Source of the DNA: Leucaena leucocephala | Taxonomy: Eukaryota; Streptophyta; Magnoliopsida; Fabales; Fabaceae | DNA: 64,000 nt | NCBI GenBank assembly: GCA_037074615.1 | Contig: CM073558.1 | Coordinates: 17,963,001-18,027,000, forward strand | Reading direction: 5' to 3' | Notes under the pieces: model-generated | The model's database searches: none | The model's input: the letters and a program-made list of their open reading frames with translations, nothing else | Told to the model about the DNA's origin: nothing | Made by a program: the position numbers and the translations under genes | In this document: positions 1 through 13,305 of the stretch, piece by piece | Layout of the letters: the number at the start of each line of letters is the position of its first letter | Position numbering within the stretch: the first letter of the stretch is position 1

Positions 1-2765
1 GCGTCATTCACTTGAGGGGCATTACCTGTCGTGTTCCTTCACGTATATACTTGTCCCCACTTGTTAGTGTCTCCCCTTGAACTAGTGTGCCTTTTCTCAG
101 GTTCCTCATGTGTTTGTAGGTCAAGGGTATATATGACATAAGGTTCTTGGTAGGGACACAGTGGTTGGGATTCAAGTTGAGATTGCTGAGGTGCACTCTG
201 AGGTTCACTCCAAGTCTCCCCCTGAACCGAGGTAGTGGTATAGAAAGGAATGGTTTCATGGAAGGTAACATCACAGGTGATATAAACACGCTTAGATAGA
301 GGGTCAAAACATTTCTAGCCTTTTTGGGTACCAGCGGGACCGAGGAAAATACATTTGACGACCTTGGGTTCAAGTTTGGAGGTATGATAGAGATGGACAA
401 AAGCGGTGTATCCAAAGAGCCTAAGGGGAAGGGTATTCTCGAGGTAGGGCAAGTGGAAGTAATCCTGAAGAACCTGTAGAGGGGTTCAGAAAGATAAAGG
501 TTTACACGGCATACGATTGATTAAGAAGGTGGCCAATAGGATAGCATCGGTCCAATAGAAATGAGGAACATGACTGCTAAACAGAAATTCCCTAGCAATT
601 TCCAAGAGGTGTCTATTTTTCTGTTCAGCAATGCCATTCTGTTGAGGGCTACATGGACAGAAACTGTTATGGATAATGCCGTGTTCTTTGAGAAAATGAG
701 ATAGGGGCTGGTTAAAGTACTCAGTGCCATTGTCAGTGTGGAGGGTTTGAATTTTCGTATCAAACTAAGTAAGAATCCTCTTATAAAAATCAACAAAAGT
801 TTGATACACCTCAGTTTTATCCTTTAAGAGGAAGACTCAACTGACACGGGTATGATCATCAATGAGGGTCATGAACCATTTTGATTGTGTGTGATTTGAG
901 ACTCGTGATGGTCCCCATAAATCACTATGAATGATAGAGAATGGTTTAGATGGGCGATATGGGGTACTTGAAAAATGAGTACGGTGATGTTTTGCTAACT
1001 CACATGAATCACAAGAAAAATCTAAAGTTTTATTAGAGCAAATTGAAGGAAACATCTTACACATATATGAAAAATTCAGATGTCCTAATCGCTTGTGCCA
1101 CAACTCCAATTCACTAGCCCTAGGGGGTGACACTTTATTACATAAGTGAGATACTGACCGATGACAGTCATCCAAGTAATAGAGTCCATCGAGCTTCTTA
1201 GTAACACCAATCGTCGTCCCCGTGAGCAGATTCTAAAAAACACAATGAGAAGCAAAAAATTTAGCATGGCATCTCTCATCCTGGGTGAGTTGGCTGACAG
1301 ACAATAGATTGCATTTTAAGTTTAGGACATGTAGAACATTGTGCAGTGTTAGTGTGGGTGAGACATTAATGATTCCACTTCCAGCAATAAGAGAGTCGGA
1401 GGCATCAGCAATTTTAACCGTATGGTGTGATTTGGCGGGTGTGTATTGAGAGACTAATGAGGCCTCATTTGTCATGTGATCTGAGGCACCGGAATCCACT
1501 ATCCAACAAGATCCTTTAGTTTTCCTGTTAATAGTAGCAAGAGCTTAGAAGAAATTACCTCGTTGAACCACACTAGCAACTGGTTGCTTACGGGATTGAG
1601 TCTCGAGGGCAATTAATCGCTCCAAAATAGTAGTAAGTGGATCTTGGGTTGTGGAACCACCATGAATTGGGCCTGTGAGCACATGGCCCATTTGTGTTGA
1701 TAGGCTACCAAAAAGGGGTTGGGCTTGCAATGCTGCCGTGGACTGGGCCTGATAGATTAAGAACATTTGGGCCCAAGGTGCTGCCGTGAGCTGGACTTGA
1801 TGGATTGCTTATTGGGCCTTCAACACTTCCGCTGTGAACTGAGCCCATTTCACCGCTTACTTCTGCAAGGTTTCCTCTCGGGCGTCGCTGTCGGGGCTTC
1901 CAATTTAGGGGTTTCCCATGGAGGTCCCAGCAGGTGTCCCTCGTGTGCCCAGACTTCCGACAGTGTTCACAGGTGGGGCGCTCCTTCCTTGCGTCACTCA
2001 TACGGGTTGCAAGTGCAGAGGAATTCTCGGTGGCGATGACTGGTCGCGGCATAGAGTTGGGCAACATCACATGGCGGCGGGATTCCTCATCCCTCAGCAG
2101 TGCAAATGCCTTGGACACAGTAGGGAGAGGCACTCGCCCAAGGAGACGACCACGCAGATCCTCGTATACTGTGTTCAAGCCGACGAGAAACTCAAACAAG
2201 CGTTCCTCTTCCAAGTCCCGTCGGAAGGTTGCAGCGTCGTCAACATCTCTCCAGACATAGTGCTTCAATTGATCCAGTTCCTGCCACAATGTTCTTTTCT
2301 CCAAGTAGTATACATTAAGGGGTCTATCGCCTTGTCGCACGGTCCACAACCAAGAGCAAAAGTCGAAGACCAGAGACGCCGTTGGCCTCTTGCCGTAGGC
2401 TTCCTTCACTCCTTGTCAGATTTCTTTATCTGTCAGAATAAACATGAAACTCCGACGAACAGTAGGGACCATTGCATTGAGGAGCCATGACGCCACCAGC
2501 GAGTTTTCTGTTTTCCACAGACGGCGAACGTTAGCATCATCGGTGGGCGGTGGTTCCTGCTGAATTAATTCCAGTCGATCACGGCCATCAAGTGCAAGAA
2601 TCATAGATTGTGCCCATTCTCCACAGTTATCTCCAGTGAGGCGTTCAGGTACGATGACAAAAGTGGAGCCTTCAACGCCGGCGACTCTAGTGGGTAGACG
2701 CATCCCGCCATCAGAGGTGGCTGTATCGACTTCGGCAGAGGACAAAGACAGTGATCCCGAACCTA
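1..2765 (-). pseudogene. Degenerate Ty1/copia gag-pol (partial)
   Basis: Minus-strand copia polyprotein remnant running off the left edge. In order from its 5' end: a gag region from about 2778 down to 1705 with a CCHC zinc knuckle (CEHCRKSGHTRDTC, near 1970); an aspartic protease with DSGASDHM near 1495; a GAG-pre-integrase with LWHKRLGH near 1095 and its zinc-binding CDSC; and integrase core fragments, including SDLWGP near 930 and PQQNGIAEQ near 625. It is broken: an in-frame TGA at 2416-2418 interrupts gag, and the pre-integrase, integrase and 8-415 segments lie in shifted frames. Reverse transcriptase and RNase H would lie beyond the window. The copia order (integrase before RT) follows from the domains seen. 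Inactive by itself. Confidence 0.9.
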
Positions 2766-2777
2766 GCTCTGATACCA
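2766..2777 (-). other. Copia primer binding site
   Basis: Read on the minus strand this is TGGTATCAGAGC, the standard plant copia primer-binding sequence complementary to the 3' end of initiator tRNA-Met. It lies directly between the LTR at 2778 and the gag region, which fixes the element's orientation and LTR edge. Confidence 0.85.
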
Positions 2778-3421
2778 TGTTGGAATGGGCAATGAATTTC
2801 TCGACACAGAATAGAGAAAAGAGATAAGTTGAATTCTGTGTCTTTCATCTATGTTGTTCATACATATATATACACTGGAATGTACAATCAGCAAAGCGTG
2901 AATCGTGGGATATAATTTAATGATACAATATGATTTTATTCCCCCAAATCCTCCTATAATCATATCTAATTAATTTCTATAATCCCCCTCTTTAATTCTG
3001 AATATCTCCTCTTTAATTATAAATATCTTCTACATGTTTATTATCGAATTTTTTAAGGGAGGATCCATATGAATGATTATGCTGACAATAATAGGAGCCT
3101 TGTCTTCAATGGACTAATTGCTTAATATTTTCAGTAATATAATTGTTTCTAATACTTTTCTCATCCTACCAAGGCTCTTGCATCATGTTCGGGATTTAAG
3201 CACAATTCTAGAACTAGTTCAGGATTTAAGCACAATTCTAGAACTAGCACTACCTTATTATTATGTCAAAGATGACCAAACATACTCGTTAATAGAATCA
3301 ACTATACGATCTTGAACTTGGCCTCAAGCATAAGTTAGGATGCACTGCTCCAAATAGCATGCAATATATGGGGGTCTTGTTAATTGATATGACATTGAAA
3401 TGGCTAGAACTAGGTCCAACA
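2778..3421 (-). repeat. 5' LTR of the degenerate copia element
   Basis: The edge next to the primer binding site is firm: the plus strand begins TGTTGGAATG at 2778. The outer edge is a proposal from the inverted match TCCAACA at 3415-3421, giving an LTR of about 644 bp with TG...CA ends. The partner LTR lies outside the window, so neither length nor age can be checked here. It contains a short tandem duplication at 3192-3247. Confidence 0.5.
3192..3247. repeat. 26-bp tandem duplication, 30-bp period
   Basis: A 26-bp segment beginning GGATTTAAGCACAATT occurs at 3192-3217 and again, identically, at 3222-3247, inside the proposed LTR. A local slippage-type duplication. Confidence 0.85.
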
Positions 3422-3699
3422 AGCCATGGCGACTAGATTGAGGGAACTTGATGTAGACTTCGTAGTATAGGATATTAGGTCCCACATTAAGTAGTATGGG
3501 ATGCTCGAATGGGTATACAAATGGATTGATTTTCCCACTTCAAGAGCTAGCTTTTAGGGTAAAGTTCCTCATTCCAATTAGGTACCCCTTAGAACTTCAA
3601 GCACAACATTAGTTGAACAATGGACATTTGCCCACATTTTGATTACTATACTAGGGCAACTATAATAGCTATTTTCTTTTATAAAACTTACTCAAACTG

Positions 3700-4147
3700 A
3701 ATTTCCAATAATTCAATGGGACTAAATTTTGTGGCCAGTCATACAAGTGCAAGCAATTCTTTGATGTACATCTTGTAAGAAACGATCTATGGGAATAAGG
3801 AGTGATGCATAAGCTGAACGTAGGACTCTAGCTCAAGGTTTATGCAAGGCTTGTGGTTGAGAATGTTGCTTGGTGAATCAAGAAATGATCTTGATGAGAA
3901 TGTTGCTTGGTGAATCAAGAAATGATCTTGATCAACCACTAGAAGTTGTTATTCACGTGTCAACCATTAACATTGCCAGAAACCCATTCAACACCATCGA
4001 ACTAAGTAAGGTGAAATAGACTATCATTTCATCAAGGGAGAAGCGGATTCAAGTGTTTTGGAGCTTATGTATACTTCTATCAAGATTTAAGAAATTTCAA
4101 ACTAAGTTGAGGATTATTGATATCTACGTCCCAATTTAAATGGGAGT
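3700..4147 (+). pseudogene. Ty1/copia RNase H 3' remnant, plus strand
   Basis: Broken plus-strand translation shows the end of a copia RNase H domain in order: an AERRTLAQGLC stretch (family AEAEYRAMA...) near 3800, LWLRMLLGES near 3850, INIARNP near 3970, and EIDYHFIKGEADS near 4015, then a short tail ending in IDIYVPI before a stop and the purine-rich AATGGGAGT at about 4139-4147. The purine run followed by new sequence is what the polypurine tract and 3' LTR of a copia element look like. Frameshifts, stops and a 37-bp tandem duplication show decay. This element is opposite in orientation to the one at 1-3421. Confidence 0.75.
3859..3932 (+). repeat. Perfect 37-bp tandem duplication in RNase H remnant
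   Basis: The 37 bases at 3859-3895 (starting GAGAATGTTGCTTGG) are repeated exactly at 3896-3932. The duplication is not a multiple of three and so shifts the frame of the dead RNase H. Confidence 0.95.
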
Positions 4148-4159
4148 ATTGGTTATTAT

Positions 4160-4298
4160 GATGTCAAATCGCATATATTGAATTATTGATCTTGTTTTAA
4201 TTGTTATAAATCAACACTTTCATTCTTTGTTGTTCTCCACTGCCTTTGTCGAAAGCTGTGCCCAGATATGATGATCAAATCACATATATTGAATTATA
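4160..4298. repeat. Pair of about 30-bp direct repeats near the end of the exportin gene model
   Basis: A stretch containing CATATATTGAATTAT, preceded by a TGATG/TCAAATC motif, occurs near 4160 and again near 4270 with a few differences. They lie just beyond the copia remnant and may be part of its LTR. No LTR boundaries could be set. Confidence 0.5.
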
Positions 4299-4428
4299 GA
4301 TAAAAATCATAAACATAATAGCCAGATTTGAAATAAAAATGAAAGTGTTTATCAGTATAGATGAATATATTCAGTATTAAATACCTGAAAATTAATCCAT
4401 AACAACCTGTGCAAATACTAATACATAC

Positions 4429-7400
4429 CTGACTATGTATTCCACTGTCAGTTACATTTATCAACTGTAAAACTCGAGCTGAAATTTCTGCATCAAGCAC
4501 TTCTTGAGACTCCACACTGAATATGAAAATAGCACAAAAAGTAAAGATCACATGCATAAAATCTTTGGCAGAACTTTGAGAATCCACAACATACATAGAC
4601 ATTAAAAGTCAAAAAGTGAAAATCATTTTACCTACAACCTGTACATTGCTTTATTTTCAGAATTGCAGCAATGATATGAACAATCCAGGCCAGTTTGTCT
4701 TCAATCACACAGAGATCACTATTATCACTAACTTGTACTCTTGCTCTTTCCTATTCCAGTAAATTAAAACACCAATCACTAACTTATTCCACCCTAGAGA
4801 AAGCATAAAAGATAGAGGTGAAAGCATTGAGCAAAAGTTATATGCACACCGTGTATATTTGCAGGACTGGCTCCATTATGTTTATTATATATAAACTACT
4901 GCTTTCATACTGCAGAAAGAATACAAAGACGTCAAACTAACAACATACTTCAGCAGAAGAAGCAGAAGGTAAAGGTTATCTACATTGAATATTAATTTTT
5001 TTAAGGAATACAAAATACATTAGGAAGAAAAAATAGTTCAAGGGAACTATTCCAAACCACAACTAAAGAGATCAATAGACATCCTTTACAAAGGTAGCAA
5101 TTCCTCTTTGACCCAATGAAACAGGACACAACAAAAATTACATATTATAGCAATGTTCTGCCACCCTATCCTACTGAAAACACTCTTTTAAGGGTTTAAT
5201 TTATAGTGTGAAGTTCAGTAATTTGACAACATTGAAGAAGTAGAAATGGAGATGCAAAACCATATTTGGGGGTTTGCTGATGAAGCTTTTAATTGCTCTA
5301 AAGGCTTGGTTTCAAGCATCAAAAGCTGTGATTATGCTCTACCAACAGTCACTAGACTTTCTATGACGAAGGATTGTTCTGTACCGTTACTCTGGGGTTC
5401 AGCAAATAGTTTCCACCACAGAGCACCCTGAGTGAACATGAGAGGAACTAGAAGACTCGCTTAAGTTAAAGTTTTGTTTTCTTTTGCTGCCTTGCATAAG
5501 AAGAATATCTTACTCTCCACGCTCGTAATCATCATTTCATTTTCCTAAAACTTCCTCAAACAAATAAACATTAACAATCTTATCAATCCGCATGATACCT
5601 GAAATCTGCAAAGTTGAGGGAAGCAATCTAACTGATCCTGAAGAAGTTCAGCATTATCCAAGGGGTTCTCAGAAAGATCATCAGGTATTCCATCCTGACA
5701 AATTCAGAAAGAAGGAACTAAATTTCTGAAACAATATAGCTCTTTGATCAAACAGAAAGTAGAAATTAAATAATAAGTAAAGCAAGCACACAATACCTGC
5801 ACAGAGTTAAATCTTGATGTGATGAAACCTTCAGTAATCTTAGGAACAAATTCATCCAGCAAGCTTGGTGCATCACCCTTCAAATATGGAACAGAAGACA
5901 CCAATCTCGACCACAGTCCTAATAGGTAGTATACACTATTGCTGGCCCACTGATAATAAGTAAAAACTTTATCAGAATCTCACATTACAGTTTCTTGATA
6001 AAAAAAACAGCTGAAATAAATTAGTTCATATTTTAATAATGTATGAAGGTATAAATAAAACCGTAACAGTTGTCTCCAAGGCTAAAGGATTTGACTTGGA
6101 ATCCCAATTACAGAAAGTCAAATGAACCCAAGAAAAAGTTTGACATATATCTCATGTCTTGTTGATAAAGGCAAAGGTCATATTATGCCAAAGACAACTG
6201 GTTCACTAAAAAATGAACGAAGTTTGTATTTTGTAATATCATAACACATTAATCATTTTCTTGAAAATGCTGAAACATGATATAAACCTACTCACCTGCC
6301 ATGATTGCAAAGATTTGAGAGTAAACTCTGCAACCATTCGTATCCAATCGCTATAGCCTTCAACATTAACAAGCTCTGACAACTGCAACGTTAAGTCACA
6401 ATAGTTAACGAAAAAGACACAAACAAATCAGGCAAACGGACTAATAAGTCAAACTTCTATTAGGAAAATAAAACCATCCATTACCAAGTAAATATTGGTA
6501 AAAAGAACAACAATACAATTTCTTAAACACGTCACAAGGCTTCCCAATCCCTACACTGCTATAAATATCAGAAAGAGAAAAGGTAGTCCTTTAAGAAAAC
6601 CCTGAACATTTCAAATTCACACCATTAGAAGACTTTAGCATCCTAGACTCGACCACCAAGCATCATTTCGACTTCACTACAGGATTGGACTTAGAGCATA
6701 TATATCTGCAAATGATACTTACTTTTTGCAAGGCAAGACAAAAGCCATATAAATTATGTTTTAACTTTGGGTGGTATAGCTGCACATTTTTATCATCATC
6801 TTTTTCCTCTCAAGGCTCCTTCGCAAGAATATAGTAACTTTACAAGTATTTTCTCAAAAACATAGAAGACAACATTTTCATTACCTCGTGAATGAGTAAA
6901 TTTGTGTAAAAGGGCAAACCAGCAAAGTAGTTATGTGCTACAATAAGCATATAGTTAAAATAAAAACAAGAAATTAAGCATTAAATCAATATCTAATCTA
7001 AAATCCAGGGCAAGCTACACTATCCATAAATAATGATGTATAATGCAATTCATTTCTCAAACTCCAGTATCAAACATAAAATATACGCAAGCTACATTAT
7101 TCATTAACAATGAACAATGCCACACATTCGTTAATTCATATTTCACAGTAGTTCATGAGTAGGCACCACTCAAACATCTAAAGCTCCAGCTTGCCCAACT
7201 GAATTGAGACCAAAACCCCAGCCAATGAACCTCAAATTCATGCTAATATGCATTGCTTTGCAACCAACCTATATGCCCTCATCTCTAGAAACAAACCAGT
7301 TAAGTCGGAAGAGAACTACACCTGATAATTCACTCTGAACCGACCAAGAAGACGACAAAACTCATGGTAATTGTAGTGATCTGTGAGACCTGATTCATAA

Positions 7401-10400
7401 CATAAAATTAAAATTGAAACGGAATGGAGAACAAGGAGAAGAGAAAAAACAATAATATGCAAATAAAGATTTGAAGTACTGCTAAAAATGAATGTACAGA
7501 ACTGGCTTCAAAAGTCTCAGCAATTTCAGCAAAAAGAATTAAGCATATTTGTTATGCGTATTTACTTCCTTCATATCACAACAGAGTTTTAGATTGTTGC
7601 ATCAATAAAGCAACATTTTCTAAGCTTATGATTTAATTGAGCTTACCACTTCCCCTGCTATTAAAAAAAAAACCAAGCCTATTCATAATGATCCAAAAAA
7701 ATATCACAAATCTTGTATGCCTCTTGAATAGTGGTTGATGAGCAAAATGTCTAGCTCAACTTCACCTATTCCCAAAAATGAACCATAAAATGGGTCACAC
7801 ATATATATACATACATAATGTGAGTACACAACACACAAGGGAGATTGTCGGTGAGCCATCCGAGGCAGATATAAATTGTCTAATGAAAAGTTCATAAATA
7901 AGACACAAGTGAACAAATTTTATCCTTCGTTCTCAGTACAGGAAAAAGGCAGTTCCAGATGCTACTCAGAATCAGTTGTATACATTTTTTACATGTGTTA
8001 GGAAAATATAACAAAGAAGACAATACCAATAAAAAAAAAAGAAAGAATAAAAAAGAAAGTAATAAAAAATATGATACTGTAGTAGTTTACTACACAATAT
8101 TGAGAGATAATATATATAAGCTTTCCAGTTGGAGTCATAGCAATACTGATCAAGCAAGCAGAGAAGCATCAAGCCAACAACACCTTGCCCTGTTTGAAGT
8201 ATTACTTTGGTTCCCGTCATTAAATGCGCCAAAAACTTAGAACGAGCAGCATCATTGCTAAACAAAGAACGTCTAACAGAAGCTAGTCGCACCAAGCACT
8301 CCAATGCCTGAAAACAAAAACAATTAAAATTAAGAAGGATCAAAAGTAGCAAACCAATTAACCACCACAAGAACTTCTAAATACTCTTTTTTAATTTCAA
8401 GTGACAACATAATCCAGTTAAATAATGTGACATACAAGTATTGTTGTTTCTCTTTTACAAAATACGATAAATACCAAAACGGAATAACTAAAGAAAATCA
8501 AGTTCAGACCTTTCTCAGCTTCATATAGCACATTTGTATGGTAACCAATATTCTTGCAATATGCATATTTAAGTAATGCTAGAAAATAATCGTTTTCCAT
8601 GTGTGATGTGTTATTCTAATTTCAACACAACAACAGCAACAAGCCTTTTGGCAGCGATCTCTTTTTACAGTGGCAAGCAGCCATTTACAGAGAAAATAGG
8701 TATTTTCGCAGGCATTGAGAAACTAGGGCATGTCCTCTAAATTTTGAGCATTTCATTTTGATACAACCAAGAGGTTTTGGTAGGATTAATATGAGTGAAG
8801 TCTCCTGGCATTTCACAATGAATGCTGTCTACTGATGCACATGAAAGGAATGAAATGCTCAAATTTCTAACAACTAGAGTTGAATATGAAGAAATAGAGA
8901 ACTTGAAGAACTAATCTAATTCCCTAAAACAAAGCCATATGAAAAAGAAGTTCCTAAGAACTGAATTGCTTCAATTATTTGTACTAAATAATTAGAGAAC
9001 ATCAATATAGAAACTCCAAAATAATAAAAAGAAACACATATACAGACCTCCTTTGAAAGAGGAGCCTTTGTAATGGCATAGTAATCAAAAAATATTTGCA
9101 GGGTTGAAGACTCTTCCAGAACTGGCTTCCAAGGAGAAGGAATCTGTAGGCAATCATATTATGAGATGAAACAACATTAATGGGGATGCACATCTCCAAC
9201 AGAGATTAGAATTTAGTATTAAATATAAGAAAATACCTGAACTGTGCCAAACTCATCTGAACTTTCATCAACAGATGTCCCCACAAAATCAAATGATAGA
9301 CATTTCAAAGAAAGAGAAAGTGCCAACTCTTGCAACTGACTGACAACTGCCCTTCATAAAAAAAACAACCCTCAAAATACAATAATCGAAAAGATATAAA
9401 TACAATAATCAAAAAGGAACAAAATTTTACAATGAGTATAAGTATACCATCATTCTTCAGTTGATGCAATGATGTTAAAGATATCTGAAATATTTGAAAG
9501 AGGCAATTGTCCCTAAAGGAGCAAGCCACTCTTCGATGATGTGTTGCAGGGAAGCCAGTGTTAGCCTAAGGCAGAATTCCAGAAACACAACAATACTTGA
9601 GCAGAATGCCATAAGTAGACATCAAATTTCAAAACAGACTAAAACTAATGAAAGCAACAAAGCTCATACCACAATAAAACATTATAGACAAAACACTAGT
9701 ATTTTAAATGCTAAGATCTCTGAAAAACAATTTTCAACAATGATCTAATGATGACACAGGAATAACTAGTTGAAATCAACTTTTCTTAAGGGCTGCTTGA
9801 TTCAATTTACCCAACTTCCGAGGAAGTTTATAGCTGATTGTTTGTTTCATTTTTCTAATTCCTAAGAAATCTAAACTTTGTTTTAAATAAATATAGTACT
9901 TTTTAATGTTAAAGACAAAAGTACCGATTTGATTAAATTTCATTTCATAATTTTAAGTGCTAGTTTAGAAATATATAATAAATACTAAGGAAGTAGAACA
10001 TACTTAGGGCCTGTTTTGATAAGATTTTGGAAACGAGCTTATGAAAAAAAAGGGTTTTTGGGCAGCTTATAGAAAAGGGCTTTTGAAGAAGAGTTTATGA
10101 AAAAAATGGTTTTGAATGAGTGTTTTGATAGTTATTTCTAGAAGTACTTTTATTATTAGTAAATTACGAAAAAGGGTATGAGTATTAAATGAGGAGAAAT
10201 AAGATATAAGAAGAGAGAGGAGAGAGGGTGTAAGAAAAGTAGGAGAGAGGGTGTAAGAAAAAATAGGGGTAATATAGTAATTGGTTAGTTTATAAACTCT
10301 TTTACTATTCCATAAGCTATTCTGACCAGCTTATCTGAAACCTTAGTTTTAAACCATGGTTTAATCCAAAAGACCGTTTGAACAAATATAGCTGTTTGTT

Positions 10401-12738
10401 TTAAAATTTCTCAAAACCTAAGTTTTACCAAAACCTAGATTTAAAACCTAGGTTTTGTGTGTTTCCAAACATACACTTAGATTCTACTCAGTAAATTACT
10501 TGCATAGTTGAGAGGTAAGTTGGGCCTCTCAAACTTTCTGAGAAGTTTAGTCTTTTAGTAAACCAAACAAATGGAATTTATTCAATTCCAAAGTAATAAG
10601 TTTATCATAAGTAATAAGTTTTACATGAACGTCTCCGCCAATACCCTCCCAGAAAATTTCTACGGAAATTATACAGAAAAATAATTTATTATTGGAAAAC
10701 TGACTTACCATTAGTTGTCAAGCTGGGAATATCTCATGATTCCTTCGTGGGAACCCTATTTAATATTTATTTTACTGTGTCTCTCATCTTCTCTATTTTC
10801 TATAGTAGAAAGAAGATAGAAGAAATATACCAACTAATATCCTAATTGTCAAAAACACACAATACCATAGCATAAACACAATAAACAACAGACCTTATAG
10901 CAGAAAACTCACAAAGGGCACATAAGCAGCAATAAATGACAATTCCAACTGATCATTGGATCCCTTGTAGAAGCAATCAAATGTTGGGAAAAGTAGTTCT
11001 AAGGCTAAATACAGGGCCCTATCTCATGTTAAAGTTTTGTGGCTAAAACATTTTATAGAGCTTACAATCGTAATGTAGGTAACCATGGAAGTTTTATGTG
11101 ATATGGTCACCATCAATGAAGTGAAAAATACAGTTTATCATTATAGGACAAAGCATGTGGTGCTAGATTGTAACTTCAATACAAAAAAACTTGATTCTAA
11201 ATCGTTATCTACACCCTATCCAGCACCTTAATTTGAACTTCATAAATTGCGATTCATGGATTCTTTTCATTTGCTACAAAAGGAAGACTGATTTGTAATG
11301 CTTATGTCCTCACTGACTCAAGACCCAACCACTAGATGTGGCAGGCAATTGATAAATGCTTTTCATTAAGAAAATTGTTAACTAGACACACTGTTAACCT
11401 GACAAGGGCTGTAGCCTAATCCTGGTGTTATGACACTATCTGGGTAAGTTATATCAAAATCCTAATATTGAATGGGAAAAAAAATCAATAAATAAGAAGA
11501 CAATTAATCCTCTATACATCTTATGTACAAGGATATTTGCATAAAGATGACTCCCAATACTAAATGGTGCTACTCACTTCCAGCATTGGATGTATTTGAG
11601 TATCACAAGATAAAATCTTACCTGGTTCATCTCAGAGACAAGCTGGTTTAATATCTTCAAACCAATTGCATAGTGACCAGGTGTTGCCTGTTAAAAACAG
11701 AATATCTATAAACAAAGCATCTGAGGAATTTTAAACTGCCCAATAGAATCATGGGCAAGTGAGAGTTACAAGCCCTCCTAGCCAGACTAAATCTCTTTAA
11801 TTGCTATCCACTTAGAGGAACAAACTTGTTTGAAGCATAGATCCACTTTTAGGGTTGGCCCGGTAAAAACTGGTAAGAACCAGCCAAGCCTCAACGAACC
11901 TACTGACCAGTAGTCAGTTTCATAGTTTATATTGTCACCATTCTATTTATTTTTCTGTTTATGAACAATGCTGTTACTTTTCTATCATCCCTCTCAAGCA
12001 AAATTGTCAAGTTGTTCATGCTTTGCAGTCCTTGGCTGTATTATTTGATTAAAATATGTTGATCCTCTTTCTTTCTGAGATTGAGGTATATATATGCAAG
12101 TGTTACTAGATTAAAAGTGCACTTTATCCCTGTTCAATGCAGAAAACCAGGGTGCACAACACTCGATTGTTCATAATGATTAACATTAGGCAGCTCCTTC
12201 TTGACAAATGGATAGCAGATTCACTAGTGATCACCTGACTCAAGAAGCTCGTTGATTCTTTGACCAGATCCCAAAATCGGTCATCATCAAACCACCCAAA
12301 TTTCGTGACTCGGCACAGAAGTTGGATTAATGAAGCAGTCACAAAAGGCTGTAACTCTGGTCCCCTGGTGGCTAGATAGTTTAAAAGATAGTTCCCTATG
12401 AAAAAACAAAATAAAAAAGGTTATCAACCCAGAGTTAACAGAAATTAATCCTGCTTTTTCCAGTCACCCAAACGTGATAAGATCGGAAAAAGTAAAATAC
12501 TTATATCTAGCCGAAGCTGCAAAGCTAGGCTTTGTTCTGTTACTTGCTTCAACAAACTGGAACTAGCTAACATCAACGCATAAGGAGTCAAGGCATGGTC
12601 AAGAATGTATTGGCATTGAGAAATGTAATCGGTATTCATGGAGAAGCATTTCAAAGTGTTCTCCGCATGAGCCCTTTCCACAGAATCCTGGGAATTGTAT
12701 AGCCTCTCACACAACGCCTCCAGTTGTGCCAACTCCAT
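4429..12738 (-). CDS. XPO7: Exportin-7-like karyopherin (RanBP16 type), N-terminal half
   Basis: Nuclear transport receptor of the importin-beta superfamily, built of HEAT/ARM helices; the family carries cargo through nuclear pores with RanGTP. Fourteen exons join in frame with GT/AG ends: 12738-12501, 12395-12235, 11687-11622, 9565-9448, 9346-9237, 9143-9048, 8307-8184, 7389-7322, 6382-6296, 5949-5797, 5694-5599, 4909-4850, 4750-4632 and 4516-4429 (1584 nt, 528 codons, no stop). The start is ATG at 12738 (MELAQLEALCERLYNS). Exon 1 is the importin-beta N-terminal type, with the AENTLKCF and LASSSLLKQV stretches. I recognise it as the plant exportin-7-like protein (Arabidopsis At5g06120 type), which is about twice this length. 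After exon 14 no further exon is visible; copia sequence occupies 1-4147. Either a very large intron carries the gene past the window edge or the gene is truncated. The exons seen carry no damage. Confidence 0.88.
10014..10477 (-). mobile_element. MITE-like element, family 1 copy a (intron 3 of the exportin gene)
   Basis: About 460 bp bounded by GGGCCTGTTTTGATAAG on the left and the inverse of GTATGTTTGGAAAC on the right. ACTTAG (containing TTA) flanks both sides, as expected for a Tourist/PIF-Harbinger MITE. It shares a core (revcomp AATTTACTAATAATAAAAGT) and a pyrimidine-rich tract with copies at 20410, 31633 and 38700. It has no coding capacity and lies in the intron between exons 3 and 4. 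Confidence 0.65.
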
Positions 12739-13305
12739 AGTTATGAAAGATTGTATCTATCTGTCAATCAACACACAAACACCACACTGTTTCAAAGTTC
12801 TGATGATCCCCATTGAACCACAAAAGATTGAGTTTTGATCAATTATGAAACGGTTAAGCCTAGAAATCACAACAAGTCCTAAGATGGTTCAAGAAAATTA
12901 CCCTAATCGGAAAAAAAAAAAGAAGAAGAAGAAGCTTCTGCGTCTACCAAGTTTGCAAAACTCGCATTACATTAACGAGAGAGGAACAATTGCCACTCGT
13001 GCGTGCAAGTTTCGTTGCCTTTGACGCGATCTATCTAGGTTTCTCAATCGCTTTGATTCCTTTATTTTTATTTTGTTCTTTGTTAATTATTCGTTAATGG
13101 CTGTTTGTCCGTTCAGAGATCCACATGTGGCGGGCTCTATTTTCATTTTCTTTTTTATTTTTTCAATGTCTTTCTTTACCGTACTTTGTCTTTCCGTCGG
13201 TGAAAAAACTCAGCAAGCCTTCAAATAAGAATAGTTCTATGTATTTATTCAATAGGATATAATTTTATAAAATTAATACGATATTTAATCTTTATAAATT
13301 ATAAG

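Noticed and set aside
1918..2490. 190-codon plus-strand frame
   Set aside because: Lies antisense to the copia gag frame, which carries the zinc knuckle and family motifs.
8418..9199. Small minus-strand frames inside the exportin gene
   Set aside because: They are intron sequence or run across real exons in the gene's intron-exon structure.
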